This document shows positions 44,601-53,314 of a stretch of DNA of 64,000 nt, piece by piece. Origin of the DNA: Euryarchaeota archaeon UBA462 (GTDB lineage Archaea; Thermoplasmatota; Poseidoniia; Poseidoniales; Thalassarchaeaceae); the NCBI GenBank assembly GCA_002506755.1, contig DAYD01000008.1, positions 1 through 64,000 on the forward strand. Direction: 5' to 3'. The position numbers and the translations under genes were made by a program. Every line of letters begins with the position of its first letter. Position 1 is the first letter of the stretch. Below the pieces are notes generated by a model, which ran no database searches, was not told the origin of the DNA, and was given only the letters and a program-made list of their open reading frames with translations.

Positions 44601-45282
44601 GGATGCCAGGCCCGTGGCGCAAGCCCTTGTTCAGAACTATATCGCGGCTAGAAGGCCCCTTCCTGACATGAAATCTGGAACTAACTTCAAGGCGAGGGTT
44701 GGCGGACACAGCGTCAGGCTAATCACTGGGGAGTATGAAGATGGAAGGCTTGGTGAAATATTCTTGCTGACATCAAAGGAAGGAGCTGCTTGGAGAGCCC
44801 TGTTGTCCCAATTTGCTATCGCGGTTTCCATAGGTTTGCAACATGGAGTACCGATAGATGCTTTCGTCAAATCTTTCACTTTCTCTAAGTTTGAGCCAAG
44901 TGGCATGATAGAAGGTGGAAGCGGTCGGGTTAAGATGTCATCCAGTATCATTGACTGGGTATTCAGGGAGCTTGGAATAAAATACGACGGCAGAGATGAC
45001 TTGGCTCATGTCGAAGCCGTTGACTTGGACCCGTTCTCTATTAGTAAACCAGAGATGACTAACCAGGGCCTATCGAGGTCCCAAGGTGAGAAAAGAGAGA
45101 TCCAAATGACTCTCGAGGCCGCGGTGGCTCCCATTGTTGACTCTGAGAGCGCTATCAGAAGGGCCGCGAAAGAGAGAGGTTTCACCGGGGACATATGTGA
45201 CGACTGTGGTGGTAGTCAGATGGTTAGGAACGGAACCTGTCTGAAGTGCAATGAGTGCGGCTCAACCACTGGTTGCTCTTGA
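41629..45282 (+). CDS. nrdJ: Adenosylcobalamin-dependent (class II) ribonucleotide reductase
   Basis: Makes deoxyribonucleotides using adenosylcobalamin as radical source. Landmarks over 1217 residues: S-A-P-N-S-P-Q-W-F-N-T-G-L near 165; the G-S-G-T-G-S-N-F-S loop and G-G-G-T-S-S-G-L-L-S-F; the active-site N-P-C-S-E-Y near 503; and A-P-T-G-T-I-G-L near 705. A TSCPD-like domain follows at about 1015-1120, then a C-terminal zinc ribbon C-D-D-C ... C-L-K-C-N-E-C. ATG 41629 is preceded by GGGAGTGAG. The 159-base leader (41470-41628) has no cobalamin riboswitch that I recognise. Cofactor supply is linked to the adenosyltransferase at 36453. Confidence 0.97.
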   Translation: MQTKISSSDKKLDSESGLVVERRFTSAGQDPFDSFEWITMDVEIRNPDGSMADSIEGVSLPSGFSGVPGKVCAQKYLRKAGVPKYLRNVPEEGVPVWLQRSEPDHERLQKVDVADRMGGEIDGRQLFRRLAGTWTYWGWKYGYFASEADARAYFDEMCYLIASQRSAPNSPQWFNTGLHWAYGIEGPAQGHSFVDPDTGVLGKSTNAYEHPQPHACFIQSVSDSLVGGTDSIMGLWNREALLFKYGSGTGSNFSNIRGRGEPLSGGGTSSGLLSFLKIGDRAAGAIKSGGTTRRAAKMVTLDMDHPDIEEYIDWKPSEEEKVSALVIGSTILQKHADSIMESIWSFGDDEGRFSQKTNPGLKNAMVKAINDSVPQAHIKRIVDLAEQGWKGLEFEVLDTDWQGEAYMTVSGQNSNNSVRVPNSFMDAVESGEGWGLYFRTERELAANEGRDPVPCKTVDSRALWDKVAYTAWACADPGVQFDTTINEWHTCPQAGRINGSNPCSEYMFLDDTACNLASINLLHYYDLDTHTFQIDDFRHSVRIWTTTLEISVLMAQFPSESIAKGSYDYRTLGLGYCNIGSLLTHMGIPYDDERAFSVCGAITSIMCGESYATSAEMASHLGPFPDYERNSEDMLRVMRNHRRAAYDAPEEEYEGITVPPMGIDSKKCPKDLLEAARSCWDRAVIEGEEHGYRNAQTTVIAPTGTIGLVMGADTTGIEPQFSMVQYKQLAGGGSLRIINQGLPSALSRLGYSKSEAKEIEEYVVGTGRLSPSISRDVLKKAGLSPEQLSMIESELPKVFHVRNAFSPDILGKDFCIENLGMSEDDFFVDDEGETKCSNPWFDTLGEIGMSNDEIEAANTEIIGRGTIEGAPGLKEEHLPIFDCAQPSGSGVRSIAPAGHVKMMAAAQPFISGAISKTINMPSDCSIEDVREAYNLSHATMNKACAVYRDGSKLSQPLMSQLVDSMELEEEEQEVAEMMVEEAVSAIPVPEEDARPVAQALVQNYIAARRPLPDMKSGTNFKARVGGHSVRLITGEYEDGRLGEIFLLTSKEGAAWRALLSQFAIAVSIGLQHGVPIDAFVKSFTFSKFEPSGMIEGGSGRVKMSSSIIDWVFRELGIKYDGRDDLAHVEAVDLDPFSISKPEMTNQGLSRSQGEKREIQMTLEAAVAPIVDSESAIRRAAKERGFTGDICDDCGGSQMVRNGTCLKCNECGSTTGCS

Positions 45283-45313
45283 AACGAAACTCTTGAGAGA
45301 AGTTCTCGACCTC

Positions 45314-46237
45314 TCATATCTCGAGCTCAATACTCAGGTTTTGAATGAGCTCCTTGTATCGGTTTCTAATTGTGACCTCAGTCACCCCGGCAACCTCAGC
45401 TACCTCTCTCTGAGTCCTACGCTTCCCGCAGAGGACACTCGCAATGTAGATGATTGAGGCTGCGATCCCTGTAGGTCCTCTTCCGCTAGTAAGCTCCTTC
45501 TCCTGTGCTGCTGCTATTAGCTCATACGCTTTAGCCTGCACTTCAGCATCAAGGTCTAGGCCCGAGCAAAATCTGGGAATGTAGTCTTCTGGCTTGGTCG
45601 GGGGGATTTTCATCCTTAATTCTCGCACCATGAATCTGTATGTCCTTCCAATCTCCTTCCTACCTGTTCTGCTTGCTTCTCCAATCTCATCCAGAGTTCT
45701 GGGGTTCTCGCAAATCCTGCAGGCAGCGTAGAGGCTGGCTGCTGCCACTCCTTCGATCGATCGACCTCTAATTAACCTAGCATCTACGGCCTTGCCATAG
45801 GTCACAGCCGCCGTTTCTCTGATAGTTTTGGGCAATTCTAACCTACTAGCCATTCTGTCTAATTCGGCCAATGCCATGGCCTTATTTCGCTCTGTGGCAT
45901 TGCTTACTCTAGATCGCTTTTGCCATTTTCTCATTCTGTAAAACTGGCTTCGATATCTACTGGAGATCGACTTCCCTGAGTAATCCTTGTTCTGCCAGTC
46001 TATGTCTGTTGAAAGGCCCTTATCATGCAGCATAACGGTCATCGGGGCACCGGTCCTTGCCCTCTGATCACCCTGTTCTGGGCTGAACACTCTCCATTCT
46101 GCGCCCTGATCAATCACCTTGTCCTCCAAAACGAGTCCGCAGTCATCGCATACTACTTCCCCTCTGGATTCGTCCTTACTCAAATTTCGGCTTCCACATT
46201 CATCGCACTTTACTGTATCCTCAACAAGGTATGACAT
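45314..46237 (-). CDS. tfb: Transcription initiation factor IIB
   Basis: Bridges TBP-bound promoters and RNA polymerase in archaea. N-terminal zinc ribbon C-D-E-C-G-S ... C-D-D-C-G (residues about 9-31), B-finger/B-reader region E-W-R-V-F-S-P-E-Q-G-D-Q-R-A-R-T-G-A-P, then two cyclin-like repeats (about 115-205 and 210-300). The second ends with the DNA-binding V-T-E-V-T-I-R-N-R-Y-K-E. 307 residues, standard length. It converges on nrdJ with 31 bases between. Confidence 0.98.
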   Translation of the reverse strand: MSYLVEDTVKCDECGSRNLSKDESRGEVVCDDCGLVLEDKVIDQGAEWRVFSPEQGDQRARTGAPMTVMLHDKGLSTDIDWQNKDYSGKSISSRYRSQFYRMRKWQKRSRVSNATERNKAMALAELDRMASRLELPKTIRETAAVTYGKAVDARLIRGRSIEGVAAASLYAACRICENPRTLDEIGEASRTGRKEIGRTYRFMVRELRMKIPPTKPEDYIPRFCSGLDLDAEVQAKAYELIAAAQEKELTSGRGPTGIAASIIYIASVLCGKRRTQREVAEVAGVTEVTIRNRYKELIQNLSIELEI

Positions 46238-46243
46238 TCATCC

Positions 46244-46251
46244 TCACCTCC
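46244..46251 (-). promoter_or_regulatory. Strong Shine-Dalgarno site of tfb
   Basis: On the minus strand GGAGGTGA precedes the tfb ATG (46237) with a 6-base spacer. It is a full-length match to the anti-SD of 16S rRNA, fixes the start codon and shows that tfb has a leader of at least 20 bases. An A/T-rich TTTAATAC element lies about 20 bases further upstream and may be the TATA box. Confidence 0.7.
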
Positions 46252-46359
46252 TTTCTACGAAAGGTATTAAATCCGCGATTGGCATGTTATTTAAGTCTAT
46301 TATTTCAGAGCTAAGTCGATCTCAATCGAGAAGTTAGTTAATATGAAAAATCGAGAATC

Positions 46360-48396
46360 GTGAAATATGATTTGTGCTTGGCATCCATGGGGATCGTGAT
46401 GACTGAAGAAGAATGGCCGCCCGATTTAGTATCCTTGACGCCAGGAAAGAGGGTTTTGTTCCTCACAAAAGATCTCGAGCTGATAAGGAGGCAGTTGTAT
46501 GAAGGATTGGATCTGATGATGGCGGACCTAGATATTGGTGACCTTCTAGATGATATCAACACCGATGTGATGACTCCTGCATGGGTATGCTTCGACCACG
46601 AGCCAAGAGTAATTGCTGAAAATGCGTATGCAGGATTAATGCACGAAGGTAAGAGGGTGTTCGAACCTAAATCGCTTATGGATGGTGGATTCGAAGTGAT
46701 AGTGTCTGGTCATAGGAAGGGTACCGGATCCAGCAGGGAAACTGCACCTCAATGCGAGCGATGGTCAGGAATACGGATTGTGATTGCCGCTTCCTTCGCA
46801 CCGATTCATGAAAGAAACAACCTGAACTTGGGCCAGTTAATGGGGGACCACTCAATGCTGGAACGGCTTCAATCTGGTGAGGCTTTGCCTCTATCTGAAT
46901 TCACCGATAAGTACGATCCTGTGAGTAGGTTGATTCTAGAGAATGGAGGGATTCTACCTTTTGCCAAGAGAATGGGAGAGGGCGGAGTAGATTTACCAGA
47001 AGTAGATTCCAACAAACGTCCCATGACAATGATTGAAAAACTCATTTCAAACAAATTATTGGGAACCAATGGTAAGAGGGGTTTTGTAAAACCTGGAGAC
47101 GCGGTCCTTGCTCAAGTAGACGGTGGATACTCTCATGAATTCACGACTGCTCAAGTCCACACATTTCTCTCCGAAGAGTATGGGGATGAGTATACTATTC
47201 CTAGCCCCGGGAAATTCGCAGTCTTTGAGGATCACCTTCTCTACGCAACAGGGGTGCCTAGATTTAGCAGATTTAAGGAAAAAATACAGACTCTGAGAGA
47301 CTTGCAGAACGGATTTCAAGATCACACCGGGGTTAGGGACTATTCTGCAAAGGATGGGGTAAGTCCAGGAATCTGCCACCAAGTGGCAAGAGAGGAGTTC
47401 ATTGATGTTGGAGACTTCATTCAGGCTACAGATTCCCACACTTGTATGGGCGGGGCTTCTAATGCGCTTGCATATGGGGTTGGATCTACGGAATACGCGA
47501 ATCTAATTCACAACCAATTCGCATTCGTCAATGTCCCTGAGAGTATTCGCTTCGAGTTAATTGGCGAACTCGATCCGGGTTGTACGGCAAAAGACGTTAT
47601 TCTGCATATTCTTTGGCATTATGCGGCTAAATCTGAGACTTTGGACAGAAGCATGGAATTTGGAGGTACAGGCCTTAGTAGCCTTTCTATGGATGAGAGA
47701 GCAACACTTTGCAACATGGCAACAGAATGTAGTGCGAAGACTGGAATATGTGAACCTGATAACGTGACAGTTGAGTGGCTTTTGCTAAAGCGTGAAGGCT
47801 TGGATGAGAATGAGGTCAGAAGGCAATTCGTTTTGCCAGACGAGGGCGCGGTATATGACGGCGGAGTCCACGAAATAAATCTGGATCTGATCCGTCCTAT
47901 GGTTGCGCATCCGGGAAACCCAGACAAGGGAATTCCATCCGACCCTACCAACGGTGCTTATATCGATGAAATTGGCGATGTTCCCATCGATATTGCATAT
48001 GCGGGATCATGCACTGCGGGGAAGGACGATGACTTCTCATACTACGCTATGGTTTGTGAAGCGGCCTTGGAAGCAGGCCTTACAATTCCCGAGGATGTAG
48101 ATTGCTATATTCAATTTGGATCCAAGTCAGTGAAAGACCTCTCAAAGCAAATGGGGTGGACTGATTCTTTCAAAATGGCCGGTGTAAAGCTAATTGATCC
48201 GGGCTGTGGGGCATGTATAGGAGCAGGACCCGGAGTCAGCGATAATTCAGAGCAGGTGACGGTGTCGGCAATCAATAGGAACTTCCAAGGTAGGTCGGGA
48301 CCCGGACTTTTGTATCTAGCAAGTCCTCTGACAGTTATGACTAGTGCATTTACTGGGAAGATTACAGCATGGGATCCGGAAGTCTTCTCACGGTGA
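46360..48396 (+). CDS. Aconitase / isopropylmalate dehydratase family enzyme, swivel domain first
   Basis: Fe-S hydro-lyase that isomerises a hydroxy-tricarboxylate such as citrate to isocitrate. The swivel (small-subunit, LeuD-like) domain is N-terminal: D-I-N-T-D-V-M-T-P-A near 66, then G-T-G-S-S-R-E near 122 and I-A-A-S-F-A-P-I-H-E-R-N-N-L-N. The catalytic LeuC-like part follows, with D-S-H-T-C near 357, G-S-C-T-A-G-K near 548 and C-G-A-C-I-G near 614 supplying the 4Fe-4S cysteines. Standard AcnA has the swivel last; AcnB has it first but after a HEAT domain that is missing here. GTG 46360 opens the frame; ATG 46387 or 46399 are alternatives. With icd nearby a TCA role is likely, but a leucine or lysine pathway role is not excluded. 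Confidence 0.88.
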   Translation: MKYDLCLASMGIVMTEEEWPPDLVSLTPGKRVLFLTKDLELIRRQLYEGLDLMMADLDIGDLLDDINTDVMTPAWVCFDHEPRVIAENAYAGLMHEGKRVFEPKSLMDGGFEVIVSGHRKGTGSSRETAPQCERWSGIRIVIAASFAPIHERNNLNLGQLMGDHSMLERLQSGEALPLSEFTDKYDPVSRLILENGGILPFAKRMGEGGVDLPEVDSNKRPMTMIEKLISNKLLGTNGKRGFVKPGDAVLAQVDGGYSHEFTTAQVHTFLSEEYGDEYTIPSPGKFAVFEDHLLYATGVPRFSRFKEKIQTLRDLQNGFQDHTGVRDYSAKDGVSPGICHQVAREEFIDVGDFIQATDSHTCMGGASNALAYGVGSTEYANLIHNQFAFVNVPESIRFELIGELDPGCTAKDVILHILWHYAAKSETLDRSMEFGGTGLSSLSMDERATLCNMATECSAKTGICEPDNVTVEWLLLKREGLDENEVRRQFVLPDEGAVYDGGVHEINLDLIRPMVAHPGNPDKGIPSDPTNGAYIDEIGDVPIDIAYAGSCTAGKDDDFSYYAMVCEAALEAGLTIPEDVDCYIQFGSKSVKDLSKQMGWTDSFKMAGVKLIDPGCGACIGAGPGVSDNSEQVTVSAINRNFQGRSGPGLLYLASPLTVMTSAFTGKITAWDPEVFSR

Positions 48397-48520
48397 GAAA
48401 TTAGCAATTCTGTTTGTTGCATATCAGCAGAATTCAATAGGCGCCAATCCCCGCTTTTGGCCTACCATTAGCAGGCCCCGTTCCATAAGGGAAATGGGAG
48501 GACCTGATTAGGTGATTTGT

Positions 48521-50608
48521 ATGAGTGAAGCAGAAGAGATTTCGAGAAAACAAAAACAGGTATCAATAAGCGAGTTCTTTGAAAAAAATAAGCACTTCCT
48601 TGGGTTTGATACGCTTCAGCGATCTATAATTACAGCCGTCAAAGAGTCTGTTGACAACTCTCTTGATGCTTGTGAAGAGGCTAGAATTTTGCCCGATATC
48701 AGAGTTGAAATTCAGAGAACACAAAACGATGAGCTGAAGTTGATTACCCAAGATAATGGCCCCGGGATACCTAGAGATGCGATAGAAAACGTCTTTGGAA
48801 AGTTTCTCCTTGGTTCAAGATTCCACGCTATAAGGCAGACAAGGGGGCAACAGGGTATTGGAATAACCGGAGTTGTGATGTATAGCCAGCTTACTACCGG
48901 CTCAAAGACAAATGTAGTTTCAAAAATAAAGAAGGACTCCTCTGCAGTCATCGTCGAGTTAGGCATTGACACAAAAAAGAACAAGGCGATAAAAACAGGA
49001 GAAAGGAGGGAGGCTTGGATTGATGGCTTAACCTCGGAAGAAGTTGTACAGGGATTAAGAATTGAGACCGTAATGAAGGCCAAGTACCAGAGAGGGAAGA
49101 AGTCCGTCTATCAATACCTAAGGATGACCTCGATAGTCAATCCACACGCAACAATTTCCCTTGTAGTATCCGATAAGAATGGAGATGTGATCGAGCAGGG
49201 AAAATGGATTAGGACGACAAACAAACTTCCCAGAGTGGTCAGAGAAATCAGGCCTCACCCCAAGGGGGTTCACCTAGGGACACTACAAAGATTGCTTAGA
49301 GATGCAGAAGAAAGGAGGATGACTTCATTTCTTCAAAAAAACTTCTCATCAGTACCCCCCTCTGCATCAAAGAGGATACTTGGTGCTGCACAAATTGAAG
49401 AAAGTAGAACCCCAAAGAGGATTAGAGCCGAAGAGTCCCAGCAGCTCGTCAAGGCATTCCAAACAGTACCTCTCAGGGACCCACCCACAGATTGCCTTTC
49501 CCCAATCGAGGACCTGTTAATAAAAAAGGGGCTTTCAAAGGCTATTGATTCTAGGTTCGCCTCAACGGTAACAAGAAAGCCAAGGGCGACACAAGGGAAT
49601 CCTTTCCAAATTGAGGTCGGCCTGGTATTTGGTGGAGATTTACAAACCGATGGTCCGATAGAAATTCTAAGATTCGCCAATAGAGTCCCACTGATGTATC
49701 AGCAAGGTGGTTGTCTACTTACGAAAGCCTTGGAATCAGTCAATTGGAAGAGCTACGGACTGGATCAACCAGGTGGAAATGGGATTCCAAAAGGTCCAGC
49801 AGCTATCCTGATCCATCTTGCTTCGACAAACGTACAATTTACCAGCGAGGCAAAGGAGGCGGTTTCTTACGATGAAGAGGTATTTGATGAAATACGCAAA
49901 GCTATGCTCGAGGTGGGTAGAGGTTTGAAGAACCACCTTAAGAAAAGCTCTCAAAGGAAGAAGGCCAAGGAAAAGTTTGAGCTAGTGAACATAATCCTAC
50001 CAGAGATTTCGAAAAAATCTTCCGAGCTTCTTGATAGGGAGGAGCCGGATTTATCTCCTGTAATAACTCAGATTATGAATGCAGTTTTCCTTGAAGAGGA
50101 GCTTTATTGGGACAAAAAGGAGAGGTTAGCAATGTGTTGCATCACTGTTCACAATTACACTGCTAGGGCCAGAGCATACACTATTCTAGCAAAATGGCCA
50201 GAGGGCCCGGACACATCAATGTCATTCAACCCTACAGGAGGGAGAAAGGAAGCTGGGGGGCTTTGGGCTTGGAGATTAGATACTCTGAACCCTGGATCAT
50301 CAACGGTCTTAGAATTTGGAATCTCAGGTCTTAGCAAGGGAGATTGGAACGAAACTGATGTTTTCTTCAGGGGGAACGGAGAGATTATCGGTGCGACAAA
50401 GATGGATGAAAAGCTATTGGATGAACAGAGGAAAACAGAAGCTTTGGAGGCCGCAATGGAAGAAGTTCGCATCAGAGAGGAGGCGAGCGGTGTTGGGAAT
50501 CTGATCTCTGACTCAGAGGAGGGTTCCAAAACCTCATTGGATCGATCTGAAGAGAGTCTTCCCACAACCGGTTCTGAGTGGTTTGGATTGGCTGGTGATA
50601 ATCAATGA
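48521..50608 (+). CDS. top6B: DNA topoisomerase VI subunit B
   Basis: ATPase subunit of the type IIB topoisomerase that relaxes and decatenates DNA. GHKL fold: E-S-V-D-N-S-L-D-A (Mg2+/ATP site, near 43), D-N-G-P-G-I-P near 85 and G-Q-Q-G-I-G-I-T-G ATP lid near 110. A helix-two-turn-helix insert and transducer domain follow (R-P-H-P-K-G-V-H-L-G near 245), with a long C-terminal region to 695. ATG 48521 is preceded by TAGGTGAT; an in-frame GTG lies at 48512. The last four bases, ATGA, overlap the start of top6A. Confidence 0.97.
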   Translation: MSEAEEISRKQKQVSISEFFEKNKHFLGFDTLQRSIITAVKESVDNSLDACEEARILPDIRVEIQRTQNDELKLITQDNGPGIPRDAIENVFGKFLLGSRFHAIRQTRGQQGIGITGVVMYSQLTTGSKTNVVSKIKKDSSAVIVELGIDTKKNKAIKTGERREAWIDGLTSEEVVQGLRIETVMKAKYQRGKKSVYQYLRMTSIVNPHATISLVVSDKNGDVIEQGKWIRTTNKLPRVVREIRPHPKGVHLGTLQRLLRDAEERRMTSFLQKNFSSVPPSASKRILGAAQIEESRTPKRIRAEESQQLVKAFQTVPLRDPPTDCLSPIEDLLIKKGLSKAIDSRFASTVTRKPRATQGNPFQIEVGLVFGGDLQTDGPIEILRFANRVPLMYQQGGCLLTKALESVNWKSYGLDQPGGNGIPKGPAAILIHLASTNVQFTSEAKEAVSYDEEVFDEIRKAMLEVGRGLKNHLKKSSQRKKAKEKFELVNIILPEISKKSSELLDREEPDLSPVITQIMNAVFLEEELYWDKKERLAMCCITVHNYTARARAYTILAKWPEGPDTSMSFNPTGGRKEAGGLWAWRLDTLNPGSSTVLEFGISGLSKGDWNETDVFFRGNGEIIGATKMDEKLLDEQRKTEALEAAMEEVRIREEASGVGNLISDSEEGSKTSLDRSEESLPTTGSEWFGLAGDNQ

Positions 50609-51714
50609 GTGACGAGGCCCCTAGGAGAAGCAAAGACCAAGTCATAGATGAGTTGCATAATGTTGCTGCAGAAATGCACGATAGAATGCAAAAAGGGAGT
50701 CCGCCAAGGATGACTCTCCCAGTCAGGTCCAAGAGCAACATCTCGTTCGATAATAGACTTGGAGTTTTCAAGTATGGAAAGAGTAAGACAATCAGAGATG
50801 CAACAAGTCTTGGATCAGCGAGACAGCTTCTTAGAACTCTTCACATTACTGAATTCATAGAGGAGATGATTGATTCGGGTAAATCTTCTACTCTCAGGGA
50901 GATGTACTACATTTCGGAAGGGTGGGGTCATGGTAAATTCGGGTCTCAAAACGAGAGCAACAATCTCGCCGAGGACCTTGAGATAGTCACAAAGTGTCTT
51001 AGAGAGGATTTCAAATTGAGGCCAGAAGAGGATGGAGCCAGAATAATTGGCAATATAACCCTCGAAGAGAGAAATCGTAGAGGGGAGTGGATGAGAATCA
51101 ATTGTAGGGATGACGTAGGTGACTCCGGGTACGGTGTTCCGTATAATGTTGAAAGCGAGAAGCTGAAACTAGTGGATGAGGATATCGACTTCGTAATGGC
51201 GATTGAGACCGGGGGAATGTTCGATAGATTGGTAGAGAATGGATTCGACGAAGAGTCCAGATGTGCTCTTATCCATCTTAAGGGCCAACCGGCCAGATCT
51301 ACAAGAAGAATCATGAAGAGAATGAGTGATGAGTGGAAGAAGCCAATAGTTGTGTTCGCAGATTGCGATCCTTGGTCGTTTAGAATTTTTGCCAGCATTG
51401 CCTATGGGGCGATCAAGACAGCGCATATCTCGGAATACCTAGCTACGAAGGAGGCCTCATATCTTGGCATAACTGCGGATGATATTCTTGCATACGATCT
51501 TCCAAGTGATGATCTCACCAAACAAGACGTGAATGCTCTGACTGCGGAATTAAGCGATCCACGATTTTCTACTGGTTGGTGGCAGGAGCAAATTGGGCTG
51601 ATGCAGGAGATAGGAAAGAAGGCTGAGCAGCAGTCGCTGGCAAAGTACGGACTTGACTTCGTGACAGATACTTATCTCCCTGAAAAGCTCGCATCTATGG
51701 GGATAACCTACTGA
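50605..51714 (+). CDS. top6A: DNA topoisomerase VI subunit A (Spo11-like)
   Basis: Cleaves DNA through a tyrosine. The winged-helix domain has L-R-E-M-Y-Y-I-S with the catalytic Tyr at about 101-102. The TOPRIM domain has A-I-E-T-G-G-M near 198 and V-F-A-D-C-D-P near 252 (metal-binding Glu and D-x-D). 369 residues, normal for the family. Translationally coupled to top6B by the ATGA overlap, so the A2B2 enzyme is made in balance. Confidence 0.97.
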   Translation: MSDEAPRRSKDQVIDELHNVAAEMHDRMQKGSPPRMTLPVRSKSNISFDNRLGVFKYGKSKTIRDATSLGSARQLLRTLHITEFIEEMIDSGKSSTLREMYYISEGWGHGKFGSQNESNNLAEDLEIVTKCLREDFKLRPEEDGARIIGNITLEERNRRGEWMRINCRDDVGDSGYGVPYNVESEKLKLVDEDIDFVMAIETGGMFDRLVENGFDEESRCALIHLKGQPARSTRRIMKRMSDEWKKPIVVFADCDPWSFRIFASIAYGAIKTAHISEYLATKEASYLGITADDILAYDLPSDDLTKQDVNALTAELSDPRFSTGWWQEQIGLMQEIGKKAEQQSLAKYGLDFVTDTYLPEKLASMGITY

Positions 51715-51749
51715 CAAAAACTGATACATGACTCCATAGACGAAATATC

Positions 51750-52493
51750 GTGACAGACAGCAGAAGGCGATGGGCTAGAATTCTATCGGGAGCCTCGATA
51801 GTCCTTCTTTTGGTAGCGGCTTTTTCCCTCTGGCAGGTGATGGATGACTATATCGATACATACGACCCAGAAAGCAGCTATTTGGTAAAACTGGGACCTG
51901 GGGGGTCTGAGACATTCGAAATCAAGAGTTCGCAGATTTCCTGCCTGAGAGTCTCAGACGGAGAGTCCGTCGAATCTGATCTAATCTTGGTTGATGAAAG
52001 CGGGAGTGAAATCATTGGGAGGTCACCTACGATTTTCGATCCGGACCGCTTCAGTCCAGATCAATCAATAACATACTCCACTGTAAGAGTCTTTACAGAT
52101 GTAAGTGGGACCTATACTCTTGAAAATAGAGGAGGATCTGACCTTTGGCTTGTTGACGATGAAGCGGCGGCAAACAAAATGGATACCCCGCTAATTTTGG
52201 TGTTCTACATGGGATGTTGTGTAGGATTGCCAATGAGTGTAATTGCACTAGTTCTAGCAATCATGAATTGGATTGATAAGAGGAAAAGTCCGGACCAGTT
52301 TTTCGTAACCGAAGAGGGCAGCGTGATTGTAACAAGATCTGGCGAGGTAGTTCAGCTGGAGTCAGAATTGTCAGAGTCAACCGAACCAGATTTAACTATC
52401 GAAAGTGAACAAAAATTTCAGACAGAGAGCGATGGAAAAAATGAGTCTCCTCAAGCTGAACCTGAAGATTGGGAGTGGTGGGATGAAGGTTGA
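51750..52493 (+). CDS. Unknown membrane protein with two transmembrane helices
   Basis: 247 residues. A helix at about 12-30, an outside beta-rich domain of about 115 residues (S-Y-L-V-K-L-G-P-G-G-S-E-T-F-E-I then Y-T-L-E-N-R-G-G-S-D-L-W), a second helix at about 147-170, then an acidic cytoplasmic tail ending in D-W-E-W-W-D-E-G. Not recognised; the outer domain looks like a small beta sandwich. It starts with GTG at 51750, 35 bases after top6A, and may share its transcript. Confidence 0.7.
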   Translation: MTDSRRRWARILSGASIVLLLVAAFSLWQVMDDYIDTYDPESSYLVKLGPGGSETFEIKSSQISCLRVSDGESVESDLILVDESGSEIIGRSPTIFDPDRFSPDQSITYSTVRVFTDVSGTYTLENRGGSDLWLVDDEAAANKMDTPLILVFYMGCCVGLPMSVIALVLAIMNWIDKRKSPDQFFVTEEGSVIVTRSGEVVQLESELSESTEPDLTIESEQKFQTESDGKNESPQAEPEDWEWWDEG

Positions 52494-52561
52494 TTCAATT
52501 GATCTAAGAGTCAATTTCTCAGATTGGGTTTTTAGAGGAGGGATGACTACCCAACTTTGGG

Positions 52562-53308
52562 TTGGTAAGTGTGGTAGGCTTTGATGAGTCATTAAGCATA
52601 CTTGAAAATGCGACTAGGAGAGAGATTCTAAGGTACTTGGTGAAGGAGCCACATTACCCTCTTCAGTTATCTGAGCTACTAGATGTGAGTCAACAGGCCG
52701 TTGTTAAGCATCTGAAGGTCCTTGAGGATGCTGGGTTCGTAGATTCAGTGTCAAAGAAATCAGACAAGGGAGGTCCTCCAAGGAAGGTCTATTCGGTTAA
52801 TCAGTCGTTTTCGATCCGTCTTGACCTTGGTCCTGATCTGTTTAGAGCAGAGCATAGGAAGATGCCCAAAGGAGGGTTTTCTAAGCTTTCGAGTACCCTT
52901 CCCAGAAATCTTTCAGGAGTAGTGGACAAGCTAGACAACAAGAGAAGAATTCCTATGGTTGACGCCATGGAGATTCTTTCCGAGCTCGATAGTGCTCTGG
53001 AAAGGGTGGACAGTCAGAGAGATGCAATAATTGCTCTTCATCAACAAGTAATGCACAGGGTCTCTCCAAGTGTGGATGAGGGTTTCGAAACCTACGAAGA
53101 GAGACAATTGGCTCATGAAATGATGAGTCATCCGCGGAGACCATTAGATCTGGATGCCTTCTCTAGCGGATTGAGGATACAATCCATCCATGCCGAGAAG
53201 ATGATGGATACACTTAGAGAGCGTTTGATGAAGGATTTTGCAACCAGAAGTGGGGTTTTCGTATCAGGGAGTGAAGATTCTCCAATTCCTTGGTGGATGG
53301 CAAAGTGA
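52562..53308 (+). CDS. ArsR-type winged-helix transcriptional regulator
   Basis: Residues about 8-80 are a winged helix: R-R-E-I-L-R-Y-L-V, L-S-E-L-L-D-V-S-Q-Q-A-V-V-K-H-L-K-V-L-E-D-A-G-F-V (recognition helix), then a G-G-P-P-R-K-V-Y wing. The remaining ~165 residues are helical and may form the dimer or effector domain. No cysteine cluster for metal sensing. Target genes unknown. The start is uncertain: TTG 52562 or GTG 52571. It converges on the 1750-residue gene. Confidence 0.85.
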   Translation: MVSVVGFDESLSILENATRREILRYLVKEPHYPLQLSELLDVSQQAVVKHLKVLEDAGFVDSVSKKSDKGGPPRKVYSVNQSFSIRLDLGPDLFRAEHRKMPKGGFSKLSSTLPRNLSGVVDKLDNKRRIPMVDAMEILSELDSALERVDSQRDAIIALHQQVMHRVSPSVDEGFETYEERQLAHEMMSHPRRPLDLDAFSSGLRIQSIHAEKMMDTLRERLMKDFATRSGVFVSGSEDSPIPWWMAK

Positions 53309-53314
53309 GACTCG

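Noticed and set aside
46343..46363. Six-codon leader frame overlapping the start of the aconitase-family gene
   Set aside because: ATG-AAA-AAT-CGA-GAA-TCG-TGA is too short to tell from chance, and no SD site precedes it.
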